Source: Reyranella soli
GTDB lineage: Bacteria > Pseudomonadota > Alphaproteobacteria > Reyranellales > Reyranellaceae
Assembly (NCBI RefSeq): GCF_007992495.1
Contig: NZ_BKAJ01000012.1
Span: 1 to 64,000, forward strand
Reading direction: 5' to 3'
Length of the DNA: 64,000 nucleotides
This document shows, in pieces, positions 47,385 to 55,439 of the stretch; position 1 is the stretch's first letter; each line of letters starts with the position of its first letter. The translations under genes were made by a program, and so were the position numbers. The notes under the pieces are model-generated. The model worked only from the letters and a program-made list of their open reading frames with translations. It was not told the origin of the DNA and ran no database searches.

Positions 47385-47419
47385 GCCATATTTACGTTGA
47401 TATCAACTCAATTCGTCAA
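47378..47419. promoter_or_regulatory. Divergent MarR/DUF1428 promoter with 12-bp palindrome
   Basis: On the plus strand TTGACA (47378-47383), 17 bases, then TATCAA (47401-47406) fits a sigma-70 promoter for the DUF1428 gene. GTTGATATCAAC (47396-47407), a perfect palindrome, overlaps its -10 box and lies between a minus-strand TTGACG (47419-47414) and a TAAATA-like -10. Binding of MarR there would block both promoters. The predicted minus-strand start site is very near the marR ATG, so that message may be leaderless. Confidence 0.65.
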
Positions 47420-47468
47420 GGCCAAAGACCGGCCTTCCTTGCACCTACAACAGAGTCGGGAGTGAGCA

Positions 47469-48188
47469 ATGACCTACGTTGCCGGATTTGTCGCCGCCGT
47501 GCCTGCGGCGAACAAGGAAGCGTACGCCAAGCATGCCGTCGAAGCGGCACCCATATTCAAGGAGTTCGGCGCCACCCGCATGGTCGAGGCCTGGGGCGAC
47601 GATGTGCCGGACGGCAAGGTCACCGACTTCAAGGGCGCGGTGAAGGCCAAGCCCGACGAGGTCGTGGTCTTCTCGTGGATGGAGTTCCCGAGCAAGGACG
47701 CCCACAACGCGGCGACGCAGAAGATCATGAGCGATCCGCGCATGAAGGAGATCGGCGCCAGCATGCCGTTCGACGGCAAGCGCATGATCTATGGCGGCTT
47801 CGCCACCCTGATCGACGACGGCGCGCGGACCAAGCCGGGCTACGTCGACGGCTACCTCGTGCCGGTGCCGAACGACAAGAAGGAGGCCTATCGCGCCTTG
47901 GCGCAAAAGGCGGCCGTGGTCTTCAAGGATCACGGCGCGATCCGCGTCGTCGAGGCGTGGGGCGACGACGTGCCCGACGGCAAGGTCACCGACTACAAGG
48001 GCGCCGTGAAGGCGACGGCCGACGAGAACATCGTCTACAGCTGGGTCGAGTGGCCGAACAAGCAGGCGCGCGACGAGGGCTGGAAGAAGGTGATGGCCGA
48101 CGAGCGCATGCAGCCCGGCCAGAACGCCATGCCGTTCGATGGCAAGCGCATGATCTACGGCGGCTTCGCGCCGATCCTCGACACCTAG
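47469..48188 (+). CDS. Tandem DUF1428 protein (two fused domains)
   Basis: 239 residues formed by two DUF1428 (dimeric alpha/beta barrel-like) domains, residues 1 to about 117 and 123-239. VEAWGDDVPDGKVTD occurs at 39-53 and again at 161-175, and MPFDGKRMIYGGFA at 99-112 and 221-234; the copies are 122 residues apart. Usual DUF1428 proteins are a single domain of about 115-120 residues and probably dimerise, so the fusion looks like an in-gene duplication forming an internal dimer. Divergent from marR; function unknown. Confidence 0.9.
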   Translation: MTYVAGFVAAVPAANKEAYAKHAVEAAPIFKEFGATRMVEAWGDDVPDGKVTDFKGAVKAKPDEVVVFSWMEFPSKDAHNAATQKIMSDPRMKEIGASMPFDGKRMIYGGFATLIDDGARTKPGYVDGYLVPVPNDKKEAYRALAQKAAVVFKDHGAIRVVEAWGDDVPDGKVTDYKGAVKATADENIVYSWVEWPNKQARDEGWKKVMADERMQPGQNAMPFDGKRMIYGGFAPILDT

Positions 48189-48222
48189 CTTCTTCTCTTC
48201 CGGACCACACTGCTTCGCTAAA

Positions 48223-48248
48223 GCTTCGCAGGGCTTGCCCTCCGAAGC
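48223..48248. terminator. Hairpin between convergent DUF1428 and lipoprotein genes
   Basis: GCTTCGCAGGGC and GCCCTCCGAAGC form an 11-of-12 pair stem with a two-base TT loop. It lies in the 63-base gap between two convergent stop codons (48188 and 48252) and can act in both directions. Flanking sequence begins CTTCCGGACC like the palindrome at 40683, so it may belong to the same dispersed-repeat class. Confidence 0.55.
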
Positions 48249-48251
48249 GCG

Positions 48252-48809
48252 TCAGCGCGAAGGAGGGGACTGCTGGTCCCTTTGCATCGCCTCACCGGCC
48301 GCCAGAAGCTCGGCGCGCCGGTGGGTCACGATCGCCTGGTTCTCCGACACGTACTCGCCCCAGGTGATGTCGCGATCGACCAGTTGCGCCGTATTGGCGT
48401 CGGCCCGGGCATAGCTGTCCGTCAGGATCGCCACGATGGCAGGATGGACCTTGGCCGCACTCGCGAGCGCCATCTTCCGGCAGGGCGCGAGATACTCCTG
48501 CTGAAGCGATCGCAGCAGCGCAGCGTCCTGCGGCGTCGCCTTCGCGGGGTTGCTCTTCATGGCCGCGGTCGGACTGTCGGCGTGATCGCCCATCCTGTCC
48601 CTGAGCGCCTGGTGCTGCGGGCTGGCCAGGACCTTGCGCCAGCAGGCGTCGATGGCCGGTGCGTCTGACGCGGCGATGCCATGGATGCGCGCCGCCTCCG
48701 GCGGTGTCCTGCTCGCACATCCACCGAGGATGGCGGTGATGGCGAGTGCCTTGGAAAGGACAATTAGCAGGGTCATCCTGCGACATGCATTCCGAGAGGA
48801 CGAAGTCAT
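48252..48809 (-). CDS. Putative lipoprotein of unknown function
   Basis: 185 residues from the ATG at 48809. The N terminus has Arg residues, then a hydrophobic stretch ending in the lipobox ILGGC, followed by a soluble helical domain with cysteines in DACWRKV and APCRKMA. This predicts lipid attachment and periplasmic location. No family recognised. An alternative ATG at 48776 would remove the positive residues before the signal. Its start codon overlaps that of the divergent gene at 48808. Confidence 0.7.
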   Translation of the reverse strand: MTSSSRNACRRMTLLIVLSKALAITAILGGCASRTPPEAARIHGIAASDAPAIDACWRKVLASPQHQALRDRMGDHADSPTAAMKSNPAKATPQDAALLRSLQQEYLAPCRKMALASAAKVHPAIVAILTDSYARADANTAQLVDRDITWGEYVSENQAIVTHRRAELLAAGEAMQRDQQSPPSR

Positions 48810-49536
48810 GGTCACGTCTCTTAGCATGCGTTCTAACCAGACATCGAAGAACACGAGTCAGGACGACTTATGGGATTTGCTGGGCAAGAGCCCGGCAACC
48901 CATCGCTTTCTGACGCTTTTCAAGACGCCGCTCGACAGCTTCGTGGGCGACATCCTGGAGGTGTTCAAGGCGCCCAAGGCCGAAGGCGTGGATTTCGAAT
49001 TCGTGCCCGGCAAGCGGACGGAGTTCCTGAACCTGGTCGATCCTTCCACGATCATCGGCAACACCGGTCCGTTTAATTTCAACAGCCCCGCCAGCGGCAA
49101 GATGGTGCCCGACGATCCCGGCGCATCGCATCCCGATCGGGTCTGGCGGCGTCTTGCCAGTGCAGCTGCCGTCGGCATCAGCTATCGCGAGCCCGGCTTG
49201 AACTCGAGCCTGCACATCTCGATCCGGCAGGACGGCGCCAACGTCCATCTGGACCGCGAGGGGTTCGTCACCTCCACCAACGGCAGGATCACCTACGACC
49301 CGCACCAGGTGCTCAACCACCTGAGCGCCGATCTGGCCTCCGACTACGTGCCCGTCCTGGTCTCGAGCCTGACCGTAAAGGACGATGACGGTCGAACCAA
49401 GTTTCAGGGCAACCTGGCCCCGTGGCTGGAAGTGAATCTGCCCGGGACGATGGATCTCGGCGGATCGCGGCGGAACGAGACCGAAGGCATCATCGGCCTG
49501 AGATTGTTCGGTATCTTCCAGGCCGGCGGAGGCTGA
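48808..49536 (+). CDS. Hypothetical protein
   Basis: 242 residues without a family I recognise. The early part is helical (TSQDDLWDLLGKSPATHRFL), then a mainly beta, polar region; there is no signal or membrane helix. GAGAGGA seven bases before the ATG at 48808 supports that start; the frame is open further upstream only as antisense to the lipoprotein gene. The two divergent ATGs share the CATG at 48807-48810, so each promoter must lie inside the other gene if both starts are right. Confidence 0.75.
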   Translation: MVTSLSMRSNQTSKNTSQDDLWDLLGKSPATHRFLTLFKTPLDSFVGDILEVFKAPKAEGVDFEFVPGKRTEFLNLVDPSTIIGNTGPFNFNSPASGKMVPDDPGASHPDRVWRRLASAAAVGISYREPGLNSSLHISIRQDGANVHLDREGFVTSTNGRITYDPHQVLNHLSADLASDYVPVLVSSLTVKDDDGRTKFQGNLAPWLEVNLPGTMDLGGSRRNETEGIIGLRLFGIFQAGGG

Positions 49537-49675
49537 TATCCGCTGTCAGCGCTAACTGGAGCAATTCTCCACGCAGGCTCAATCCTTCCTCAAGACCAAT
49601 GTCGCGCGCGCGACACAAAGCGCCACCATCCTTGACGGTTGAACGGTTGCGGCTTGCGGACGAAGGAGGAGGACC

Positions 49676-49915
49676 ATGACGCGCTTCAGGCGCAGCAACG
49701 ACATAGAAGTCAGTATCAGTCCGGAGTTCGACAAAGAGTACAATCCCGGAGAAGCACCCGACCATCCCGGCATTTATCGATGCGGCGGATGCGGATGCGA
49801 AGTCGTTGCCGAGGCCTCCAAACCGCTTCCGTCGGAGAACCACCCCAGGCACTCGCCAGCTCAAGGCAGAGTTCGCTGGCGACTGGCCGTTGCGGCACAG
49901 AAGGAACCGCATTGA
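49676..49915 (+). CDS. Small zinc-ribbon-like protein
   Basis: 79 residues. The core HPGIYRCGGCGCEVVAEASK, followed by PLPSENHPRHSPAQGRVRW, resembles short bacterial proteins with a C-x2-C knuckle and a His-containing loop, likely to bind zinc; their function is unknown. A very strong GGAGGAGG lies just before the ATG. Codon use is less GC-rich than in neighbours. It is followed by about 350 bases without a gene. Confidence 0.7.
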   Translation: MTRFRRSNDIEVSISPEFDKEYNPGEAPDHPGIYRCGGCGCEVVAEASKPLPSENHPRHSPAQGRVRWRLAVAAQKEPH

Positions 49916-50267
49916 GCGAGCTGCTGCGCAGCGGAGGTTGGCGGTTGGGGTGTCCGCCGGACCAGTGTTAACCGCTGACAACGGTCGACAAGCCAAACTA
50001 AAGAGAAGCCCGGTTTTCCACTCCTTGTAACGCCCGTAAGCCCACATTGAGTGCCAGTTTACGGGTACGAAGGTGGGCAGCTTGCGGCGAGCCCTTCATA
50101 GACTGTCAGCCTGGGCCATCGCGCGCGCACTGCGGGCTTAGCCTGCGCGACAGGTAGTGCGGGCTATCCCTCACCGGCGTCGATGGCGCCGGGGGGAGCC
50201 CTAAATCGGGCGCGATGTACAACTTTGAACGTCGCCACGGCGCTCTTCGGGGCACAATACAGCGAAG
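49916..50267. other. 352-base region without a supported gene
   Basis: Short frames exist on both strands, but none has a ribosome site together with protein-like composition. The sequence is less GC-rich than the core and has no strong inverted repeats. It lies between two small orphan genes near the 3' end of tRNA-Ser and may be decayed DNA. Confidence 0.45.
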
Positions 50268-50609
50268 ATGGAACCTACCTATGTCCGTGTAGGCGAGAGC
50301 CGGAAGCGTGTAACGCTGACCGTCACGCGGCGGTCGGAGCGCCCGCACATTGTGCGTGCCTGGGCCACCTTCAAGCCCAACAAGGTTTCTCCGATTCAAG
50401 AGATCAATAAGGTCGAATTGCACACTGGTCTCTGCGAAACCGTCGCGAGCTCGATCCCGCCCCATAGCGATCCGTATTGGCTTGCTGTCGAGGTGCTTCG
50501 CGACACTGGAGCCGGATGGACGAGGTCTATCTCGCGTCAATGCGATGACGTCGAGGTTCCGCATAGCTTCGAGTTCAATGAAATTGCGCTCGACATCACG
50601 TACTCGTAA
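50268..50609 (+). CDS. Hypothetical protein (tentative)
   Basis: 113 residues, no family recognised. The sequence alternates charged and hydrophobic residues in a beta-like pattern (TYVRVGESRKRVTLTVTRR, later FEFNEIALDITYS) with no signal or membrane segment. GCGAAG lies directly before the ATG. Codon use is nearer to 50% GC at third positions than in neighbouring genes, suggesting transfer or a decaying gene. A frame on the opposite strand (50106-50564) competes but has Arg/Pro-rich shadow composition. Confidence 0.5.
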   Translation: MEPTYVRVGESRKRVTLTVTRRSERPHIVRAWATFKPNKVSPIQEINKVELHTGLCETVASSIPPHSDPYWLAVEVLRDTGAGWTRSISRQCDDVEVPHSFEFNEIALDITYS

Positions 50610-50709
50610 TTCACGACAGCAGCGTCAGTCAGGGTAAAGCCGCGTCGGGGTTGCGCCGACCGTAGTTCGTAGGTGGCGCGGTGAAGGTGCTGCATTCTAT
50701 GAATTAACT

Positions 50710-50799
50710 TGGCGGATGGGGTGGGATTCGAACCCACGGTGGGCGTGAACCCACGCCGGTTTTCAAGACCGGTGCCTTAAACCACTCGGCCACCCATCC
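50710..50799 (-). tRNA. tRNA-Ser (anticodon UGA)
   Basis: Acceptor arms GGATGGG / CCCATCC pair perfectly, with discriminator G and encoded CCA. The D-arm GGCCGAGTGGTTTAAGGC is followed by anticodon stem CCGGT/ACCGG with loop CTTGAAA (anticodon bases complement 50763-50765), a long variable arm typical of class II tRNAs, and T-arm GTGGGTTCGAATCCCAC. The long variable arm plus UGA anticodon identify serine. Its 3' end faces the small orphan genes at 49.6-50.6 kb. Confidence 0.97.
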
Positions 50800-50859
50800 G
50801 GTGCAAGTGTGGCGGGCCTTTTAGCGAAGTCGTGCCCGGAACGAAAGCTTCACGTCCCA

Positions 50860-51414
50860 TCACCGCGAATTCGCGTCCTGGCGCGTCCGCTCCGGCGCCA
50901 CGAACACGCAGCCGCCGCCCTGCTCGCACGCCGCGCCTTTGGTGCAGATCGTGCCGTTATTGCAGTCGTGGAAATATTCCGGATTGAGGCAGGTGTTGCG
51001 GCTCGAGCAGATCCGGCCCTCGGCGCAGCGCATGCCGCCGCACACCGGACCGGTCGGAGGCGGCCCGCCGGTGCAGCCACCGCCCGGCGCGCATTGCATG
51101 CCGGTCGCGCAGGTGAGGCCATTGGGGCATTCGGTGTAGCTGCCGGGAAGGCATTTGCCGGGCTGGACCGTGCTCTCGCGGAAACCCGGCTCACAGAAGA
51201 AACCCGGCCTGGTCTTCGACGGCACGCTGCCCGGCAAGGCGTCGAGCGCGACGGCGCAGAATCCGTCGAGCAGGCAGGCATTGCCTTTGGGACAATGGAA
51301 GCCGTTGCCGCAATCGACCGCGCCGTCCTGCGCAATCGATGGCGCTGCCAACGGCAGGGCGAAGAGCATCAGCAGGGCGATCACGCGCGCGGCGGCTCTG
51401 CAACACCGATGCAT
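50860..51414 (-). CDS. Secreted cysteine-rich protein with four C-x5-C-x5-C-x5-C modules
   Basis: 184 residues with a signal peptide (VIALLMLFALPLAAPSIAQ). The mature part holds 18 cysteines, 16 in four modules at 35-53, 96-114, 125-142 and 151-169 with spacing C-x5-C-x5-C-x5-C (the third has x4 first). Consensus is C-x-NG-x2-C-x2-G-x2-C-x2-GGG-C. This predicts a chain of small disulfide-knotted units in the periplasm or outside. No named family recognised. The ATG at 51414 is the first before the signal; it is divergent from the transglycosylase gene. Confidence 0.75.
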   Translation of the reverse strand: MHRCCRAAARVIALLMLFALPLAAPSIAQDGAVDCGNGFHCPKGNACLLDGFCAVALDALPGSVPSKTRPGFFCEPGFRESTVQPGKCLPGSYTECPNGLTCATGMQCAPGGGCTGGPPPTGPVCGGMRCAEGRICSSRNTCLNPEYFHDCNNGTICTKGAACEQGGGCVFVAPERTRQDANSR

Positions 51415-51541
51415 CCAGGCGCGACACGCCAAGTCGGCTCTCCCCGGCAGGTCTTCCGATTGTATCGCCACAAATATTGCAAGGTCACCAGTTACTTCGC
51501 TATCGTTCTTCATTCGCTCGCTCAACTGGTGGGCCAACATC

Positions 51542-52414
51542 ATGATAAGCCGACGTCTCCTCTGTACTGCCCTGGCTCTCTCCCCGGCCACGGCTCTGGC
51601 GCAAAGCGGTGATCCCAAGTTCGACGCCTTCCTGCGCAGCATCCGCGCCGAGGCGCTGAAGGCGGGCGTCGACGCGGGCACGCTCGACACCGCCCTGGCC
51701 AAGGTCCAGGAAATCCCGAAGGTGATGGAGCAGGCGCGCAATCAGCCCGAGTTCAAGATGACGTTCGACCGATACCTCGAGATCGTGGTGTCGGACGAGC
51801 GCGTGAAGAACGGGCGGGCGCGCCTGGCCGAGAACCGCGCGCTGGTCAGCCGGTTCGCCGGGCCTGCCGGCATTCCCGAGTCAACGGTGGTCGCGCTGTG
51901 GGGCATCGAGAGCAACTACGGCACGCGGCTCGGCGACTTCGAGGTCGTCGATGCGCTGGCGACCCTGGTCTACAACAACTTCCGCGCCCAGTTCTTCCGC
52001 CAGCAGCTGATCGCCGCGCTCAAGATCCTGGCGCAGGGCCATGTCTCCTTCGACAACATGAAGGGCTCGTGGGCGGGCGCGATGGGCCAGTGCCAGTTCA
52101 TCCCGACGAGCTTCCTCGCTTACGCCGCCGACGGTGACGGCGATGGCCGCATGGACATCTGGACCAACAAGGCCGACGTCTTCGCCTCGATCTGCAACTA
52201 CCTCAGGCGCGTCGGCTGGAAGCCTGGCCTGTCGTGGGGCCAGGAAGTGCCGGCCGGTTCGGGGGCAGGGCAGGGACAGAAGATCGTGCGGCCCGCCGGT
52301 GCGGGTGGCCCGACCTTCCTGACGACCGCGAACTTCCAGGCCATCCTGCGCTGGAATCAGTCGGATTTCTTCGGGCTCGCGGTCGGACTGCTGTCCGACA
52401 AGATCGCCCGATGA
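51542..52414 (+). CDS. Lytic murein transglycosylase (MltB-like, SLT type 2)
   Basis: A 290-residue periplasmic enzyme with a signal peptide (RRLLCTALALSPATALAQ). The catalytic glutamate is Glu123 in ALWGIESNYGTRLG, followed by GSWAGAMGQCQFIPTSF, both diagnostic for MltB-type transglycosylases that cleave peptidoglycan to 1,6-anhydromuropeptides. The C-terminal peptidoglycan-binding domain found in some homologues is absent. It heads a cell-wall cluster with rlpA and dacA. The frame is open upstream of the ATG but lacks protein character. Confidence 0.93.
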   Translation: MISRRLLCTALALSPATALAQSGDPKFDAFLRSIRAEALKAGVDAGTLDTALAKVQEIPKVMEQARNQPEFKMTFDRYLEIVVSDERVKNGRARLAENRALVSRFAGPAGIPESTVVALWGIESNYGTRLGDFEVVDALATLVYNNFRAQFFRQQLIAALKILAQGHVSFDNMKGSWAGAMGQCQFIPTSFLAYAADGDGDGRMDIWTNKADVFASICNYLRRVGWKPGLSWGQEVPAGSGAGQGQKIVRPAGAGGPTFLTTANFQAILRWNQSDFFGLAVGLLSDKIAR

Positions 52415-52450
52415 GCAATGGCAGCAAGGTGACTGCCCGATTTCCTCAAG

Positions 52451-53521
52451 ATGATGTATGATCCGGCAGCCATGCCCCTATCAGTAGTCAGCTCGCGTAT
52501 GCGTCCGATGCCGGCCGTTCGTGTCCTGGGGACGCTGCTGTTGATGGGCAGCCTGGCCGGTTTTCTCGGCGCCTGCGGCTCTTCAAGCCGGGGCGGCGGC
52601 GGGGCCAGCACGGCGCAGCGCGGCAGCTACAAGATCGGCTCGCCCTACAAGATCGACGGCGTCACCTACACCCCGCAAGAAGAATTCAACCGGACCGAGA
52701 CCGGCGTCGCCTCGTGGTACGGGCCCGGCTTCCACGGCAAGTCGACGGCCAATGGCGAGAGCTATGACCAGAGCGAGCGCACGGCCGCGCACCGCACCTT
52801 GCAGATGCCCGCCATCGTGCGCGTCACCAACCTCGACAACGGCATGACCACGGTCGTGCGCATCAACGACCGCGGCCCGTTCGCCCGCAGCCGTATCATC
52901 GACCTCTCGCGCACCGCGGCGCAGGAGCTCGACATCGTCAGGAACGGCACGGCCCGGGTGCGCATCGACCAGCTGCCGGCCGAGAGCAGGGCGGTGCGCG
53001 ACGTCGCTATCTCCGGCGGCGGACCGGCCGAGCAGAATGCAGCCGTGGCGCAGGTCGCCTCCGGTCAGCGCACGGCGCCTGCAGCGGCACCGGTGCAGAT
53101 GGCAGCGGCGCCACCGCCACAGGCCGTGGTCGTGCCGCCGCAGCCCGCCCCGCAGATGGTGTGGCAGACAACTCAGCAGCCGCCTTCGATGGAAACGCCG
53201 GTGGCCTACGATGGCCGAGGAGGAGGGGTCACCGTGGCCTCCCTCGCGGCCGGTGCGGCACCGGCGCCAGCGCCGACATCGGCGCTTGCCGGCAGCGGTT
53301 TCTATGTGCAGACAGGGGCCTTCTCGACGATGGAAAACGCCGAGCGCCAGCGTGGCGCGGTACGCAGCTACGGCGCCTCGGAGGTTTCCCAGGCGTCGGC
53401 CGGCGGACGCGACGTCTGGCGTGTGCGCCTGGGGCCCTATTCGACCGCAGATGCCGCTGGCATCGTCGCGGACAGGCTGAAGCGATCTGGCTATGGAGAC
53501 GCCCGTGTCGTGTCTGAATGA
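52451..53521 (+). CDS. rlpA: Septal ring lytic transglycosylase RlpA family lipoprotein
   Basis: 356 residues. A lipobox LGAC (Cys42) after a hydrophobic segment marks an outer-membrane lipoprotein. The double-psi beta-barrel domain has the active-site pattern GVASWYGPGFHGKSTANGE and VRINDRGPF. A Pro/Ala/Gln-rich linker leads to a C-terminal SPOR domain (about 280-356) that binds denuded septal glycans. RlpA cleaves these glycans at division. Start is uncertain: ATGs at 52451, 52472 and 52499 are all in frame with poor ribosome sites. Overlaps dacA by 29 bases. Confidence 0.93.
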   Translation: MMYDPAAMPLSVVSSRMRPMPAVRVLGTLLLMGSLAGFLGACGSSSRGGGGASTAQRGSYKIGSPYKIDGVTYTPQEEFNRTETGVASWYGPGFHGKSTANGESYDQSERTAAHRTLQMPAIVRVTNLDNGMTTVVRINDRGPFARSRIIDLSRTAAQELDIVRNGTARVRIDQLPAESRAVRDVAISGGGPAEQNAAVAQVASGQRTAPAAAPVQMAAAPPPQAVVVPPQPAPQMVWQTTQQPPSMETPVAYDGRGGGVTVASLAAGAAPAPAPTSALAGSGFYVQTGAFSTMENAERQRGAVRSYGASEVSQASAGGRDVWRVRLGPYSTADAAGIVADRLKRSGYGDARVVSE

Positions 53522-54800
53522 TCTCTTGCGCCCCCTGACGGCGCTCCTCGTCGCGGCCAGCTTGGCCGGCGCACCGCTCGCCGCCCTGGCGCAGACCGAG
53601 CAGCCGCCCAAGCGGCAGACCCAGCAGCCGCAGAAACCGCCGGCCAAGCCGCGCACGACCACCACCACGCCGGCCAAGCCCACCGCGCCGTCGGTCGCCG
53701 CCAAGACCGAGGCGCTGCCGCCTTCTCAGGTCGGCATTGGTACGCTCGCCAAGCAGGCCTTCATGGTCGATCCGCAGACCTCGACGGTGCTGCTGTTCAA
53801 GGATGCCGACAAGCCGATGCATCCCTCGTCGATGGCGAAGATGATGACGATCTACATCGCCTTCGAGGAAATCAATGCCGGCCGCCTGAAGCTCGACACT
53901 CGCTTCCGCGTCAGCGAGCGGGCACGCAACATGGGCGGCTCGCGCATGTTCGTCGAGCTGGGCAGCGAGGTCTCGGTCGAGGACCTGATCAAGGGCATGA
54001 TCGTGCTGTCGGGCAACGACGCCTGCGTGGTCATCGCCGAAGGACTGTCCGGCAACGAAGACAGCTTCGCCGAACGCATGACCGCCAAGGCGCGCGAGCT
54101 CGGCATGACCGGCACGGTGTTCAAGAACGCCTCGGGCTGGCCGGCCGACGGCCAGTGGACGACGGCGCGTGATCTTGCCGTGCTGTCGTGGCGCACCATC
54201 GAGGATTTCCCGAAACTCTATCGCTACTACTCGGAGAGCAACTGGACCTACAACAACATCAAGCAGGACAACCGCAACCGCCTGCTCAGGACGGTGCCCG
54301 GCACCGACGGTCTGAAGACTGGCCATACGGAAGAGGGTGGTTACGGCCAGGCGACCTCGGCGATTCGCGACGGCCGCCGCCTCATCATGGTGGTGAACGG
54401 CATGACCTCGATGGCCGAGCGCGCGCAGGAGACGGCGCGGCTGGTGGAATGGGGCTTCCGCGAATCGGCCAACACCACGGTGTTCCGCGCCGGCGACACC
54501 GTCGCCGAGGCGCCGGTGTGGCTGGGCTCGCAGGACAAGGTACCGCTGGTCGTGGCCAAGCCGGTGCAGATCACCGCGCCCACCGGGCAGGCGGTGACGC
54601 CGCGCGTCGTTGCCCGCTTCGACGGGCCGATCGCCGCGCCCATCACCAAGGGCACCAAGCTCGGCACCGCCGTGGTCACGCTGCCCGACAACCGCGTCGT
54701 CGAGTATCCGCTCGAGGCCGGGGCCGACGTCCAGCGGCAGGGCGTGTTCGGCCGCGTCACCACCATGATCCGGCACTACCTGTTCGGCTGGCTCTCGTGA
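53493..54800 (+). CDS. dacA: D-alanyl-D-alanine carboxypeptidase (PBP5/6-like)
   Basis: 435 residues, penicillin-binding low-molecular-weight carboxypeptidase. After a signal peptide and a Pro/Thr/Lys-rich linker (35-75), the active motifs are SxxK at 113-116 (SMAK), SGN at 173-175 and KTG at 275-277. A C-terminal beta-domain follows, ending with a short amphipathic segment (MIRHYLFGWLS) that anchors such enzymes to the membrane. It trims the terminal D-Ala of pentapeptides. Its stop overlaps the tmk GTG. Confidence 0.95.
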   Translation: METPVSCLNDLLRPLTALLVAASLAGAPLAALAQTEQPPKRQTQQPQKPPAKPRTTTTTPAKPTAPSVAAKTEALPPSQVGIGTLAKQAFMVDPQTSTVLLFKDADKPMHPSSMAKMMTIYIAFEEINAGRLKLDTRFRVSERARNMGGSRMFVELGSEVSVEDLIKGMIVLSGNDACVVIAEGLSGNEDSFAERMTAKARELGMTGTVFKNASGWPADGQWTTARDLAVLSWRTIEDFPKLYRYYSESNWTYNNIKQDNRNRLLRTVPGTDGLKTGHTEEGGYGQATSAIRDGRRLIMVVNGMTSMAERAQETARLVEWGFRESANTTVFRAGDTVAEAPVWLGSQDKVPLVVAKPVQITAPTGQAVTPRVVARFDGPIAAPITKGTKLGTAVVTLPDNRVVEYPLEAGADVQRQGVFGRVTTMIRHYLFGWLS

Positions 54801-55435
54801 CGGAACACGCCGCCGGGCGTTTCATCACTCTCGAAGGCGGCGAAGGAGCGGGCAAGTCGACGCAGATCGCGCGACTGAAGAGCTGGCTCGAGGGACGCGG
54901 CCATCGCGTCACCACGACGCGCGAGCCTGGCGGCTCACCTGGTGCCGAGTTGATCCGCAAGCTGCTGGTCGAAGGCCCGGTCGAGCGCTGGGACGGCACG
55001 ACCGAAGCGCTGCTGCACTTCGCGGCTCGGCGTGAGCACCTGCGCTCGACGGTGTGCCCGGCGCTGAAGCGCGGCGACTGGGTGGTGAGCGACCGCTTCG
55101 CCGATTCGACGCTCGCCTACCAGGGCTACGGTCATGGCATCGAGCGGGGGATCTTCGAGCAGCTCTACAAGGTTGCGGTCGGCGATTTCCGGCCGGACCT
55201 CACGATCATCCTCGACCTGCCGATCGAGATCGGGCTCAGGCGGGCGGCGGAGCGGCGCGGTTCGGAGACGCGCTACGAGAGCCTGCCGCATGACTTCCAT
55301 GCGCGGGTGCACCGCGGATTCCTCGAAATCGCCGCACAGGAGCCCAAGCGCTGCGTCGTGATCGATGCTACAGGAACGATCGATGCGATCGCCGGCGCGA
55401 TCGCCGATGCGGTGAGGAACCGGCTGGGAGCCTGA
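54797..55435 (+). CDS. tmk: dTMP kinase
   Basis: A 212-residue thymidylate kinase. The P-loop GGEGAGKST is at 14-22, the DR(F/Y) motif at VVSDRFADSTLAYQG, and a LID region RRAAERRGSETRYES near residues 150-165. It phosphorylates dTMP to dTDP for DNA synthesis. The GTG overlaps the dacA stop (GTGA), setting the start. It is followed 4 bases later by holB, the standard pairing in alphaproteobacteria. Confidence 0.96.
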   Translation: MTEHAAGRFITLEGGEGAGKSTQIARLKSWLEGRGHRVTTTREPGGSPGAELIRKLLVEGPVERWDGTTEALLHFAARREHLRSTVCPALKRGDWVVSDRFADSTLAYQGYGHGIERGIFEQLYKVAVGDFRPDLTIILDLPIEIGLRRAAERRGSETRYESLPHDFHARVHRGFLEIAAQEPKRCVVIDATGTIDAIAGAIADAVRNRLGA

Positions 55436-55439
55436 CGGA

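Noticed and set aside
50106-50564. Minus-strand frame opposite the 113-residue hypothetical
   Set aside because: Arg/Pro-rich with no start signal; the plus-strand frame has a better start and more protein-like pattern, though it is itself only tentative.
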